Assembly: GCF_000012725.1 (NCBI RefSeq)
Contig: NC_007406.1
Location: 2,756,001 to 2,820,000, forward strand
Length of the DNA: 64,000 nt
Reading direction: 5' to 3'
Source of the DNA: Nitrobacter winogradskyi Nb-255
Lineage (GTDB): Bacteria > Pseudomonadota > Alphaproteobacteria > Rhizobiales > Xanthobacteraceae
Part shown: positions 26,857-36,100 of the stretch, in pieces
How the letters are laid out: every line of letters starts with the position of its first letter
Position numbering within the stretch: the stretch's first letter is position 1
Notes under the pieces: generated by a model
Told to the model about the DNA's origin: nothing
Database searches by the model: none
What the model saw: only the letters and a program-made list of their open reading frames with translations
Position numbers and translations under genes: made by a program

Positions 26857-27684
26857 TCAGCAGCCGGCCCTACGGCCGCGAACGTCCCGGACATGCGCGA
26901 GAATGCGCGCGTGGCGAGGATGGCCGGCCGCGACCAGCACGCCGTGGGTCACTTCGGCACGATTATAAAGCACCGGCTCGCCGGCGAGAGAGGTCATTTT
27001 ACCATTCGCCTCATGCACGATCAAATCGGCCGCGGCGATATCCCAATCGTGGCTCTGGCCACCTGCAAAAGCGGCATCGATTCCGCCCCCCGCCACGCGG
27101 CACAGCCGCAGCGCCAGCGAACTGATCCTCGGATGAAGGGCGGCATCACCCGGACGCAGGTCGAGTTTTTCCAGAAGCGGTTTCGGTCCTGCGATCTTCG
27201 AAAAATCCAGATCATCACCACCGGTCGCCTGGACCGGCAGGTCGTTGCAGGTCGTCCCCTGCCCGCGCGCGGCAATGAAAAACTCGTCGGTGGCGGGCGC
27301 GAACACGGCGGCGAGCAGCGGCGAGGCATCCTCCACCAGAGCGACGCTGACGCACCATTCGTCATGGCCGGCAAGATAGCCGCGCGTGCCGTCGATCGGA
27401 TCGACGATCCACACCCTCTTCTTGCCGAGCCGCGAAAGATCGTCGGCGCTTTCCTCGGACAACCAGCCGTAATCCGGAACCGCGCCCAGCCTGCTCGCAA
27501 TGAGATCGTTGACCGCGATGTCCGCCTCCGACACCGGGGACGACACTCCCTTGGTCCAGGTCCACAGTTTGGTGCGGCGCATCGCCAGCGCCAGCAATCC
27601 GGCCTCACGCACCGTATCGATCAACAGAGCGCGGTCGCGCGCCAAAAGGTCGGCTCGGCTGTCTGCATCGTCAGCGCCCGCCAA
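26857..27684 (-). CDS. Inositol-monophosphatase-family phosphatase, CysQ-like
   Basis: This 275-residue Mg-dependent phosphatase shows WLSEES, WIVDPIDGTRGYLAG (the metal-binding DPIDGT motif) and HDWDIAAADLIVHEANG. These define the inositol monophosphatase superfamily. The 3'(2'),5'-bisphosphate nucleotidase (CysQ) subgroup is the closest by feel, but inositol phosphate or another sugar phosphate is possible. No in-frame ATG exists at the N-terminus; TTG 27684 overlaps the end of pmbA by 14 bases, and a later start cannot be excluded. It precedes the DUF4170 / waaA / lpxK unit on the same strand. Confidence 0.84.
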   Translation of the reverse strand: MAGADDADSRADLLARDRALLIDTVREAGLLALAMRRTKLWTWTKGVSSPVSEADIAVNDLIASRLGAVPDYGWLSEESADDLSRLGKKRVWIVDPIDGTRGYLAGHDEWCVSVALVEDASPLLAAVFAPATDEFFIAARGQGTTCNDLPVQATGGDDLDFSKIAGPKPLLEKLDLRPGDAALHPRISSLALRLCRVAGGGIDAAFAGGQSHDWDIAAADLIVHEANGKMTSLAGEPVLYNRAEVTHGVLVAAGHPRHARILAHVRDVRGRRAGC

Positions 27685-29059
27685 CCGTCAGCCCTTCGAT
27701 GCGGACGGTTGGCGCGTTGGTCCCGTAGCGGAACGTAAGATCGTTGGCCGGCGTCAGCGATTTGAACATCTCGATCAAATGACCCGCGATGGTGATCTCG
27801 CTGACCGGATAGGTGATCTCGCCGTTCTCAATCCAGAATCCCGAAGCGCCGCGGCTATAATCGCCGGTCACCCCATTGACGCCGGAGCCGATCAGGTCGG
27901 TGACGTAGAAACCCTGCTCCACCTCCGCGATCAATTGGCGCGGCGTCATTTCTCCCGCCTCAAGGTGCAAGTTATACGGTCCCGGCGACGGCGACGATGA
28001 GACGCCACGGTGGGCATGGCCGGTCGTGGTCAGCCCGAGCTCGCGCGCGGTCGCTGAATCCAGGAGCCATGACGTCAGGACGCCGTCGTCGATCACCGCG
28101 AGCTTCTTCGTCGCGACCCCTTCGGCGTCGAAGGATTGCGAGCGCAGTCCGCGCACCCGCAACGGATCGTCGATAATCCGGATTCCCTTGGCAAAGAGCT
28201 GCTGGCCGAGCCGATCCTTCAGGAAGCTGGTCTTGCGCGCGACCGCCGCGCCGTTGGCGGCGCTCACGACATGGCTGACCAGCGAGCCCGCTACGCGAGG
28301 ATCAAACACCACCGGCACCTTGCAGGTCGCAACCTTGCGCGGACCTGCGCGCGCGACTGCCCGTTCGCCCGCGCTGCGGCCGATGCTAGCCGCGGGCATG
28401 AGATCGGATCCATGAAGCGCCGAGCTGAAATCGTAATCGCGCTCCATGCCGGTGCCGTCACCGACGATCGCCATCATCGAGACGCCCTGGCTCGAACGCA
28501 GATAGCGTCCGTGGAAGCCGGTGCTCGTCACCAGTACCATGCCGCTGATGCCGGTAGAGGCCGACGCGCCGCCGGATTTGGTCACGCCCTTGACGGCCAG
28601 ACCCGCCGCCTCGGCTTCGACCGCGCGGCGCTCGAGTTCCGCCGTCGACGGCATCACGCGATCGAGCAGATCGAGGTCGGGGAAATTTTGCGCCAGCAAT
28701 GACGGGTCGGCCAGCCCGACATACTGATCGTCGGGCGCGACACGCGCCATCGCGACCGCGCGCTCGGCAAGCTTTGCGACATTGTCGCCGCCGATATCGT
28801 TGGTCGAGACGGTGGCCTGCCGCCGTCCGACCAGCACGCGCAGTCCGACGTCATCGCCCTCCGACCGCTCCGATTCCTCGACGCGGCCGTCGCGAACCTC
28901 GACACCTTGCGAAATGCCCCGCACGGCGATTGCATCCGCGGCATCCGCGCCCGCGCGCTTCGCGGCCTCGACCAGCCGCCCGGCGAGTTCACTGAGCGCG
29001 GATTGATCGAAGAGGTCGGATGCGACGGATTCCGGCGACGAATTTGGTGAAGAGTTCAC
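27671..29059 (-). CDS. pmbA: TldD/PmbA-family metalloprotease component
   Basis: This protein of about 462 residues belongs to the TldD/PmbA family. TldD-PmbA heterodimers are cytosolic peptidases that process or degrade peptides such as microcin B17 precursor and CcdA. Segments typical of PmbA are DVGLRVLVGRRQATVSTND, VVFDPRVAGSLVSHVV, SFDAEGVATKKLAVIDDG and FYVTDLIGSGVNGVTGDY. The zinc HExxxH motif belongs to the TldD partner and is absent here, as expected. The frame also opens at ATG 29110; I prefer GTG 29059 because the extra 17 residues look unlike the family. tldD is not in this window. Confidence 0.88.
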   Translation of the reverse strand: MNSSPNSSPESVASDLFDQSALSELAGRLVEAAKRAGADAADAIAVRGISQGVEVRDGRVEESERSEGDDVGLRVLVGRRQATVSTNDIGGDNVAKLAERAVAMARVAPDDQYVGLADPSLLAQNFPDLDLLDRVMPSTAELERRAVEAEAAGLAVKGVTKSGGASASTGISGMVLVTSTGFHGRYLRSSQGVSMMAIVGDGTGMERDYDFSSALHGSDLMPAASIGRSAGERAVARAGPRKVATCKVPVVFDPRVAGSLVSHVVSAANGAAVARKTSFLKDRLGQQLFAKGIRIIDDPLRVRGLRSQSFDAEGVATKKLAVIDDGVLTSWLLDSATARELGLTTTGHAHRGVSSSPSPGPYNLHLEAGEMTPRQLIAEVEQGFYVTDLIGSGVNGVTGDYSRGASGFWIENGEITYPVSEITIAGHLIEMFKSLTPANDLTFRYGTNAPTVRIEGLTVGGR

Positions 29060-29343
29060 GAACAAAATCCAGGGTCTTCGACAGGACCCGCCAAAAGGCT
29101 GGTCCGTCATGAGAGGTGCTTATTTTACGCGGACTTCAAGCATTCCATGAAGCGGTATTAAAGATTATCCGCGCCCCGGCAAGGACCCGTCAAGCATGTC
29201 GGCCAAGGGTCTGTCAATCATGTGCGCGAATCGCAGGCGGAATACCTTCGATTAACCAGCCTTTTTAAGCAGATCCGGACCGCGCTCTGGCAAGCTCTCA
29301 CCCATCGACCGGGAACATAATTCCGGCGGGGGAGACTAAAGCC

Positions 29344-29865
29344 GTGAGGCGTCAAACAGCAATCAGCGGGATCAATCCCGCCGGGTCGAGCCGCAGTCTG
29401 CGGCTCGACCCCCTTTCACTGCCAGTCAGTTTTGCCGCGAACGACAGCCGCGCCGACGGCGGCATCCGGCAGATCGAACTTCATCGCGAGCGCGTGACGC
29501 TGCATCGCGCGGTGCGCGGCATGAAAATGACGATCAGCGTACGCGTCAGCGAATTCATCGGCGTCACCGTGCGCGACACCTCCCATGGCCGGGCGCTGGT
29601 GCTGCTTCACCGCGATCCGTCGCTCGCCATTCCTCTTCTCGTGACCGAGGACGCCGGCGAATGCGCCGCAGCGTGGCAAACCTGGAGCGAGGTCCTCGCG
29701 CTTCCGCAACTCGCCGACGACACGCGCGAACCCGCGCCGCGCCGCCGACGCAGAAATGCGATCAGCGACCGACGCCCCGCCTTCCTGGTGCGGCGGCGCT
29801 GCGGTCATTCGCTCAACCCCGCGGCGATCCATCGGGGCGAACGCGAGATCATCGCGCGAGACTGA
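29344..29865 (+). CDS. DUF6101-like hypothetical protein
   Basis: This 173-residue soluble protein starts at GTG 29344 behind GGGGGAGA. It has a beta-rich middle (RVTLHRAVRGMKMTISVRVS, then VTVRDTSHGRALVLLHRDPS) and a basic C-terminus (APRRRRRNAISDRRP). I take it for the DUF6101 family of Bradyrhizobium relatives, whose function is unknown. It converges on ubiA and is divergent from pmbA. The basic tail might bind nucleic acid, which is inference only. Confidence 0.68.
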   Translation: MRRQTAISGINPAGSSRSLRLDPLSLPVSFAANDSRADGGIRQIELHRERVTLHRAVRGMKMTISVRVSEFIGVTVRDTSHGRALVLLHRDPSLAIPLLVTEDAGECAAAWQTWSEVLALPQLADDTREPAPRRRRRNAISDRRPAFLVRRRCGHSLNPAAIHRGEREIIARD

Positions 29866-29931
29866 GGCGTCAAACGCTGACAAAAAATTCTCGGCTATTC
29901 CGTTCCTTGCGATTGAAGAAGAAGCCGACCG

Positions 29932-30855
29932 CTACACCAACGCGCCGATGAGCAATCCCGCGAACAACAGCACCCCGGCGTCGCGGTTGGATTTGAACAG
30001 CCGCAGGCAGAGGCGGGCATCACTGATCTCGATGCGAGCGATCTGCCAGACGAGATGCGCCGCAAAGACCGCAAGGCCGATCCACGCCGGCCATAGCGCT
30101 TCGGCCAGATGCAAGGCAACGCTGATCAGCACGACAGCCAGCCCGTAGAAGATCGCGAGCGCCAAACGTGTGCGCTCACCAAACAGCAGCGCGGTGGACT
30201 TGATGCCGATGAGCGCGTCGTCATCCGCATCCTGATGCGCATAGATCGTGTCATAACCGATCACCCATGCCACCGTCCCCGCATACAGCGCCAGCGCAGC
30301 CGCATCGATGCGGCCCAGCACCACCGCAAATCCCATCAGAGCGCCCCATGAAAAGGCGAGGCCGAGCACGACCTGGGGCCAATAGGTGATCCGCTTCATG
30401 AAAGGATAGGCCGCGACGATGAGGAGCGAGGCAATTCCCGTCGCGATGGCAAAGCGGTTGAACTGAAGCAGCACGATCAGCCCCGCCAGCGCCTGCGCCA
30501 CGAGAAACACCAGCGCCTGCGTCACCGTAACCTGTCCCGCCGGAATGGGCCGCGACCGGGTCCGCTCCACGCGCGCGTCGAGATCGCGGTCGGTGATATC
30601 GTTCCAGGTGCAGCCGGCGCCGCGCATCGCAAACGCGCCGATGAGAAACAGCACGATGGTGAAAGGAAGCTGGCTCACGTCACCGGCGAGGTGCGACGCC
30701 AGCGCCGTCGACCATAAGCAGGGCATCAACAGCAGCCACGACCCGATCGGACGGTCCAGCCGCGACAGCCTGAGATAGGGGCGCGACCATAGCGGCGCGC
30801 GGCTATCGACCCAATTGCCGACCGAGTCCGCGACGCGGGCAGCCGCATCGCTCAT
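29932..30855 (-). CDS. ubiA: 4-hydroxybenzoate polyprenyltransferase
   Basis: This 307-residue inner-membrane enzyme attaches the polyprenyl tail to 4-hydroxybenzoate in ubiquinone synthesis. About eight hydrophobic helices are visible. The two Asp-rich motifs are NDITDRDLDARVERTRSRP, the first Mg-diphosphate site, and DTIYAHQDADDDALIGIKST, the second. The substrate diphosphate would come from the polyprenyl diphosphate synthase encoded at 59046-60056. ATG 30855 is taken; the immediately preceding ATG 30858 is equally possible. It lies just downstream of the proline-rich exported protein gene on the same strand, with 10 bases between. Confidence 0.94.
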   Translation of the reverse strand: MSDAAARVADSVGNWVDSRAPLWSRPYLRLSRLDRPIGSWLLLMPCLWSTALASHLAGDVSQLPFTIVLFLIGAFAMRGAGCTWNDITDRDLDARVERTRSRPIPAGQVTVTQALVFLVAQALAGLIVLLQFNRFAIATGIASLLIVAAYPFMKRITYWPQVVLGLAFSWGALMGFAVVLGRIDAAALALYAGTVAWVIGYDTIYAHQDADDDALIGIKSTALLFGERTRLALAIFYGLAVVLISVALHLAEALWPAWIGLAVFAAHLVWQIARIEISDARLCLRLFKSNRDAGVLLFAGLLIGALV

Positions 30856-30865
30856 CAATGGCTCG

Positions 30866-31636
30866 TCATCGTGTGAGAACGTTGCCGCTCAGGGTATCGA
30901 AGGTGCTGCCACCCCTCTTCGGCGTGGTGACCTCGGGCAATCCGCCGGATGCCGATCCCAAAGCCTCGCTGAGGCTCGGGCCGGCCGGGCCGCGCATCTT
31001 AGCCTGCTTCGCCACGTCGCAAACCTTCTGCTGCATGGACTCGGTCGACTTGTGGTTGGCGTGCATCTGCTTGCCGACATTGTCGGGAATTCCACACCTG
31101 TTGGAATTCGCATCGATGAATTTGATCATCCTGGCTTCGGCCTGCGCATATTGCCCGATCAGCTTGCAGGCCTCGTCGGGCGGCGCCTGACGGGCGCTGG
31201 CGGCCTGGATCAGCTTGCCGCGTTTCTCAGCCGCGTCACGCAGCGGCAGGAAATCCTTCATGCAGTCCGCGCCCCCAGGCGGGCCGGCCTGCTGCTGCGG
31301 CGCCCCGAAACCACCGAGCGGCGTTGCACCGCCGGACGGAAACGCAGAAGGCGCGCTCATCGTAGCGGAAGCGCCGTTGACGGGAGGGAACGGTGAAGCC
31401 TGAGACGTGGCGGCCCTTTGCGCAGGCGCCCCGTTGACGGGCGGAAATGGCGAATCCTGAGGCGAGGCGGTCTTCTGCGCAGGCGCTCCGTTGACCGGCG
31501 GAAACGGCGAATCGCTGGCCGTCCCGGTTCCGCCATTAGGCAATGGCGCCGGAAATGGCGTCTGACCAAGTACGCCCGTGGTGCCGATAACGAACACCGC
31601 AAGCGTCAGCGGAACGATCATGCGCGGGACGATCAC
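30866..31636 (-). CDS. Exported proline-rich protein with three tandem repeats, function unknown
   Basis: This 256-residue protein has a signal peptide (IVPLTLAVFVIGTTGVLGQ). Three 19-residue repeats with the core SPFPPVNGAPAQ follow (about residues 42-98), then a Gly/Pro linker. The C-terminal domain (about 120-230) has several cysteines: ADCMKDFLPLRD, DEACKLIGQ, NRCGIP and KVCDVAKQ, which suggests disulfides in the periplasm. GTG 31636 is chosen because GGAGG sits six bases before it; the next ATG is 31621. I do not recognise a named family. The gene lies 10 bases upstream of ubiA, so it could be co-transcribed. Confidence 0.7.
   Translation of the reverse strand: MIVPRMIVPLTLAVFVIGTTGVLGQTPFPAPLPNGGTGTASDSPFPPVNGAPAQKTASPQDSPFPPVNGAPAQRAATSQASPFPPVNGASATMSAPSAFPSGGATPLGGFGAPQQQAGPPGGADCMKDFLPLRDAAEKRGKLIQAASARQAPPDEACKLIGQYAQAEARMIKFIDANSNRCGIPDNVGKQMHANHKSTESMQQKVCDVAKQAKMRGPAGPSLSEALGSASGGLPEVTTPKRGGSTFDTLSGNVLTR
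31371..31550 (-). repeat. Tandem 57-bp coding repeats
   Basis: The unit recurs with a 57-bp period: the CCGTTGAC landmark appears at about 31374, 31431 and 31488. It encodes the three SPFPPVNGA units of the exported protein above. A degenerate fourth unit (PFPAPLPNGG) precedes them right after the signal peptide. Confidence 0.8.
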
Positions 31637-31923
31637 AGCATTCCTCCGGCAGGGCCAGGCGACCTTTAGCGACAAACGGCCTTCCATGATGTCCGATTTG
31701 TACGATCGCAGTTGATTCCTAACAACCCGACGAATTGGGCAAGAGCGCGACGCTTGGCCGCGCCGGAACCATCGAGGCCCCCAATATCACGCATTTCCAT
31801 CGGAATGATCCCCTCAAGCCGCGCTGTTCAAGGCAAATCGTATGCGCGGGTTTGATATGAGCCGAAATCGCTACGCAACCTTCCTCATCCTGCTCTACTA
31901 AAGTGCGCGCGCGGGATTCAATC

Positions 31924-32697
31924 ATGCCTGATCTTGATATCGACTTTCGCAGTCCCCGGCTCTATGTCGACGCACCGCTTGCCGCGGGCAACAGGGTGCC
32001 GCTCAACCGCAATCAGGGCAACTATCTCGGCAACGTCCTGCGCCTGGGGACGGGGACGAATGTCCTGGTCTTCAACGGCCGCGACGGCGAATGGCGCGCG
32101 GCGATTTCGGGCCGCAAGCGTCCGGAACATCTTGAAATCGTCGCCGCGACGCGGAAACAGGACCACCTGCGGGACGTACACTACGCGTTCGCGCCGCTGA
32201 AACATGCGCGGCTCGACTACATGGTCCAGAAGGCGGTGGAAATGGGGGCCAGCGCGCTTCAGCCTGTCCTGACCCGTTTCACCCAGGTCGGGCGCGTTAA
32301 CGGCGAGCGGATGCGCGCCAATGTCATCGAGGCCGCCGAGCAATGCGGCATCCTCAGCCTTGCCGCGGTCGAGGAGCCGGCGCAGCTGGATCGCTGGCTC
32401 GGCCGGCGCGCGGGCGAACGTCTGCTGGTATTCTGCGACGAGGCCGCCTCGACGGCAAATCCGGTGCGGGCGCTGGAGACTGTGCGCAGCGTCGCGCGAG
32501 GCATCGACGTTCTGGTCGGTCCCGAAGGCGGCTTCGCCGACAACGAGCGGGAAAATCTGCTCAACCAGCCCAATATCCTGCGGCTATCGCTCGGACCGCG
32601 CATCCTGCGGGCGGATACCGCCGCGGTCGCCGTCCTCGCCCTTGTCCAGACCGTGCTGGGGGACTGGACCGAGCCTGAAAAGCCCGCAACCCGTTAA
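31924..32697 (+). CDS. rsmE: 16S rRNA (uracil-1498-N3)-methyltransferase
   Basis: This 257-residue SPOUT-class methyltransferase modifies U1498 of 16S rRNA. A PUA-like N-terminal domain (residues 1-70, with NYLGNVLRLGTGTNVLVFNG) precedes the knotted domain. That domain carries KAVEMGASALQPVLTRFTQV, DVLVGPEGGFADNE and LSLGPRILRADTAAVAVLAL, which form the SAM-binding knot. ATG 31924 is chosen because it gives the normal family length; upstream codons add nothing. It is divergent from the proline-rich gene and precedes a hairpin repeat and hisZ. Confidence 0.94.
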   Translation: MPDLDIDFRSPRLYVDAPLAAGNRVPLNRNQGNYLGNVLRLGTGTNVLVFNGRDGEWRAAISGRKRPEHLEIVAATRKQDHLRDVHYAFAPLKHARLDYMVQKAVEMGASALQPVLTRFTQVGRVNGERMRANVIEAAEQCGILSLAAVEEPAQLDRWLGRRAGERLLVFCDEAASTANPVRALETVRSVARGIDVLVGPEGGFADNERENLLNQPNILRLSLGPRILRADTAAVAVLALVQTVLGDWTEPEKPATR

Positions 32698-32758
32698 GCC
32701 ACTTCGCGGATGGTGGGTCGAAACCGCCAAACAGCCGTGCTAGAGCATAGTCCCGCCT

Positions 32759-32813
32759 TATAGCGTTTTCGAACGAAGCGGAGACCGGTTCGCGTCAGGC
32801 TGCCCGGAAAACA
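32759..32813. repeat. Dispersed hairpin module B, short form, diverged
   Basis: TATAGCGTTTTCGAACGAAG followed by CGGAGACCGGTTCGCGTCA and a decayed right end. It lies 12 bases before the hisZ start. Confidence 0.7.
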
Positions 32814-32824
32814 CCTTTGAATCC

Positions 32825-33997
32825 ATGGGCTTTGATATTATGAGCCGTCGCGCGGAAAATCCTGCAACCGTTTCGCCCTCCCGGGCGGACCGACTGCTGT
32901 CGTCATTCATTCAGGCGGGCTATATCAAGGCCGAGCCCGCGATCCTTCAACCGGCCGAGCCGTTTCTGGACCTGTCGGGTGAAGACATCCGCAAGAGCCT
33001 TTACCTGACATCCGACCCGGGAGGCGAGGAACTATGCCTGCGCCCCGACCTCACCATCCCCGTCGCGCGCGACTATCTCGCCTCCGTTAGGGCCGGCAAG
33101 CCGGCCGGCTTCTGCTATCTCGGACCGGTGTTTCGCTATCGCGGCGGCCGATCCAGCGAATTCCCGCAGGCCGGCATCGAATCGTTCGGCCGCGAGGATC
33201 GCGCCGCCGCCGACGCCGAAATGCTCGCGCTCGGTCTGGAAGCGGTTGCAGCTTTCGGTATCGCCGACGTCGACATCCGGACCGGCGACGTGGCGCTGTT
33301 CACCGCATTGATCGACGCGCTCGACCTTTATCCGGTATGGCGGCGCAGGCTGATGAAGGATTTCAACCGCAAGGTCAGCCTCGCGCAGGATATCGAGCGG
33401 CTGACGCTGGCGTCCGGCCCGGGACGCAATGAATACGAAGGCGTGCTGGCGGCGCTCGCGGGCTCCGACCGCAAGGCGGCCCTGGCGCTGGTGACCGACA
33501 TGATGTCGATCGCGGGCGCGACCATTGTCGGCGGCCGCTCGCTGGATGAGATCGCCGACCGCTTTCTCGAACAATCCACCCTGAAAAGCGGCGCGCTGCC
33601 GCACGAGGCGCTGACGATCATCAAACGCTTTCTTTCGATATCGGGCGACCCCGATGAAGCGCTCGGCCAGTTGCGCGCGCTGGCCTCCGACGCCGGGCTC
33701 GATATCCACCAGGCGATCGATCAGGTCGAAAGCCGCACCGGTTTCATGGCCGCGCGGGGCGTAGAAACCAACAAAATCAGCTTCGCGACCTCCTTCGGCC
33801 GCGGCGTCGACTACTACACAGGCTTCGAGTTCGAGTTGCACCTCAAGGACAACGGCGGCGAACCGCTGGTCGCGGGCGGACGCTATGATGACCTGATGAC
33901 GCGACTGGGTGCCGCCGCTCCGATCCCAGCGGTCGGCTTCTCGGTCTGGATCGAGGCGTTGACAGACGCGTCTCCCTTGAGCGGGAGCGCGCCATGA
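32825..33997 (+). CDS. hisZ: ATP phosphoribosyltransferase regulatory subunit
   Basis: This 390-residue protein is a histidyl-tRNA-synthetase-like paralogue that forms a complex with HisG. Class II synthetase folds are visible: [42 protein letters not shown] and [14 protein letters not shown] plus VAGGRYDDL. It lacks the synthetase anticodon-binding domain, so it does not charge tRNA. In the HisZ-HisG complex it confers activation and histidine feedback control. ATG 32825 is used; ATG 32840 is an alternative. The stop overlaps hisG (ATGA), giving coupled translation. Confidence 0.93.
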   Translation: MGFDIMSRRAENPATVSPSRADRLLSSFIQAGYIKAEPAILQPAEPFLDLSGEDIRKSLYLTSDPGGEELCLRPDLTIPVARDYLASVRAGKPAGFCYLGPVFRYRGGRSSEFPQAGIESFGREDRAAADAEMLALGLEAVAAFGIADVDIRTGDVALFTALIDALDLYPVWRRRLMKDFNRKVSLAQDIERLTLASGPGRNEYEGVLAALAGSDRKAALALVTDMMSIAGATIVGGRSLDEIADRFLEQSTLKSGALPHEALTIIKRFLSISGDPDEALGQLRALASDAGLDIHQAIDQVESRTGFMAARGVETNKISFATSFGRGVDYYTGFEFELHLKDNGGEPLVAGGRYDDLMTRLGAAAPIPAVGFSVWIEALTDASPLSGSAP

Positions 33998-34971
33998 CCA
34001 CCTCACTCGTTCTGGCCGTGCCTTCGAAGGGCCGCCTGCAGGAGAATGCCGAAGCGTTTTTCGCCCGCGCCGGGCTGACGCTCGCGAAACCGCGTGGCGT
34101 TCGAGACTATCGCGGCACCATCGCCGAACTTGATAACGTCGAGATCGCCTATCTCTCGGCAAGCGAGATCGCGTCGCAACTCGCGCGCGGCACGGTGCAT
34201 CTCGGCGTCACCGGCGAAGACCTGATCCGCGAAAGCATCGTCGACGCCGACAAGCGCGTGGCGCTGATCACCAGCCTCGGATTCGGCAACGCCAACGTGG
34301 TCGTCGCCGTGCCGCAGTCCTGGATCGATGTCCGCACCATGGCGGATCTCGACGACGTGGCAACCGGGTTTCGCGCCCAGCACAACCGGCGGATGCGGGT
34401 CGCGACCAAATACATCAACCTGACCCGCGCCTTCTTCGCTTCGCATGGCGTGGTCGATTACCGCATCGTCGAGAGCGCGGGCGCAACCGAGGGCGCGCCC
34501 GCCGTCGGCACCGCCGAAATGATCGTCGACATCACGACCACCGGAGCAACGCTTACCGCCAACGGCCTCAGGGTGCTGGATGACGGCGTGATCCTGCGCA
34601 GCCAGGCCAACCTGGTCGCCTCCCGCGAGGCGGACTGGTCCAACGGCGCGCGCGAAACGGCGCGGGTCATTCTCGACCATATCGCCGCGCGCGCCCGGGC
34701 CAGCAAATATCGCGAGGTCCGGACCCGCTTCCCCGGCTGCGATGCCGCGCTGCTCAAGGAAGCGCATGATCGCTTCGGCGTGGTCTCGCCGTTCGGCGGT
34801 CCGACCTCTTCCGGCATGGTCACGCTGCACTGCCCGCCGGACCGGCTCTATGCGCTGGCCAGTTTTCTGCGGCTGCACGGCGCGGACACGGTGTCGATCG
34901 CCTCGCTCGACTATGTATTCGATCGCGACAACCCGCTCTTTGAAAAGCTGGAAGTGTTCCTGCGGACGTAG
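33994..34971 (+). CDS. hisG: ATP phosphoribosyltransferase, long form
   Basis: This 325-residue enzyme condenses ATP with PRPP in the first step of histidine synthesis. The catalytic domains show [46 protein letters not shown] and, for the PRPP loop, [21 protein letters not shown]. About 90 extra residues follow (from about 230), including [20 protein letters not shown] and [16 protein letters not shown], which resemble the HisG C-terminal regulatory domain of long forms. HisZ-dependent HisG proteins are usually about 210-230 residues, so the combination with hisZ is unusual in general. The start overlaps hisZ. Confidence 0.93.
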   Translation: MTTSLVLAVPSKGRLQENAEAFFARAGLTLAKPRGVRDYRGTIAELDNVEIAYLSASEIASQLARGTVHLGVTGEDLIRESIVDADKRVALITSLGFGNANVVVAVPQSWIDVRTMADLDDVATGFRAQHNRRMRVATKYINLTRAFFASHGVVDYRIVESAGATEGAPAVGTAEMIVDITTTGATLTANGLRVLDDGVILRSQANLVASREADWSNGARETARVILDHIAARARASKYREVRTRFPGCDAALLKEAHDRFGVVSPFGGPTSSGMVTLHCPPDRLYALASFLRLHGADTVSIASLDYVFDRDNPLFEKLEVFLRT

Positions 34972-35053
34972 AATCCTGCGTCCCGGCCGTTGAACCGCGC
35001 GGTGGCGCTCACCATACAAGCGGGAATGAGTTTGACCCCGTCGGAACCGACCG

Positions 35054-36100
35054 ATGACGCCACCCTCCAGCCTTCCAGGTCTTCCCGCGGACGAGGCCAC
35101 CGCGATCGCGCAGGGCCTGTCGATCATCGTTCCCGTTTACAATGAGGCCGCCGGTCTTGAGCAGTTGCACGAACGCCTCAGTGCGCTCGCGGCGAAGCTG
35201 AGGCAGCGCTTCAGCCTCGCCTGCGAGGTCGTCTATGTCGACGACGGCTCGACCGACGACACGTTGAAACTGGCCCGCGCGCTTTCCGCCACCGTCCTGG
35301 ACGTGCAGGTGGTGTCGCTGTCGCGCAACTTCGGCAAGGAAGCCGCTTTGATGGCGGGCCTGGATCACGCGCGGCGCGGCGCGCTGCTGTTCATGGACGG
35401 TGACGGCCAGCATTCGCCCGATCTCGTGGAACGGCTGGTGGATCACTGGATCAACGACGGCTTCGACGTCATCTACACGGCGAAGTCGCACCGGACCAAC
35501 GAGTCGTTGCTGCGGCGGATCGGCGTGCACAGTTTCTACGCCATCATCAACTGGGGCGCGCGCCAGCGGATTCCCGAAGACGCCGGCGATTTTCGCCTGT
35601 TATCGCCCCGCGCCGCCGCAGCGCTGCGCCGGATGCCGGAGCGAAACCGCTTCTTCAAGGGCCTCGCGAGCTGGATCGGCTTCCGCCAGTTTCGCGTCGA
35701 CTACGAGCCCGACGTTCGCGCCCACGGCATGACCACCTTCAACGCCGCGCGGCTGCTTGGCCTGTCGATCGAGGGGTTGACGTCGTTCTCGGTCGCGCCG
35801 CTGCGGCTGGCCAGCCTGCTCGGCCTTTTGCTGGCGCTCGCGGCCTTCCTGTTCGGCCTGTCGATCCTGTGGGAAACCCTGGTCGATGGCGAGTCGGTTC
35901 CGGGCTATCCCTCGCTGGTGGTCGGCATCATGACCCTTGGCGGCGTTCAACTCCTGATGATCGGCATCATGGGCGAGTATATCGGAAAGATACTTTCGGA
36001 ACTGAAAGCGCGGCCGATCTATTTCGTAGCCGAGCACAGCGTGAAGCAGGCAGAGAGCGAACCGTCCGCCGGCGACCCGCCCAGGACCGCCGCCGAATGA
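35054..36100 (+). CDS. Family 2 glycosyltransferase of the DPM1/ArnC type, two C-terminal membrane helices
   Basis: This 348-residue protein has a GT-A domain with LSIIVPVYNEAAGLEQL, VYVDDGSTDDT, LSRNFGKEAALMAGLDHA and the DxD metal motif in FMDGDGQHSPD. DAGDFRLLSPRAA is typical of enzymes that move a sugar from a nucleotide donor to polyprenyl phosphate. Two hydrophobic helices (about 250-275 and 290-315) anchor the C-terminus. The next gene, a ChbG/HpnK deacetylase, overlaps its stop by ATGA. By analogy with hopanoid HpnI/HpnK or Arn enzymes, I infer transfer of an N-acetylated amino sugar to a lipid followed by deacetylation. Donor and acceptor are unknown. Confidence 0.85.
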   Translation: MTPPSSLPGLPADEATAIAQGLSIIVPVYNEAAGLEQLHERLSALAAKLRQRFSLACEVVYVDDGSTDDTLKLARALSATVLDVQVVSLSRNFGKEAALMAGLDHARRGALLFMDGDGQHSPDLVERLVDHWINDGFDVIYTAKSHRTNESLLRRIGVHSFYAIINWGARQRIPEDAGDFRLLSPRAAAALRRMPERNRFFKGLASWIGFRQFRVDYEPDVRAHGMTTFNAARLLGLSIEGLTSFSVAPLRLASLLGLLLALAAFLFGLSILWETLVDGESVPGYPSLVVGIMTLGGVQLLMIGIMGEYIGKILSELKARPIYFVAEHSVKQAESEPSAGDPPRTAAE

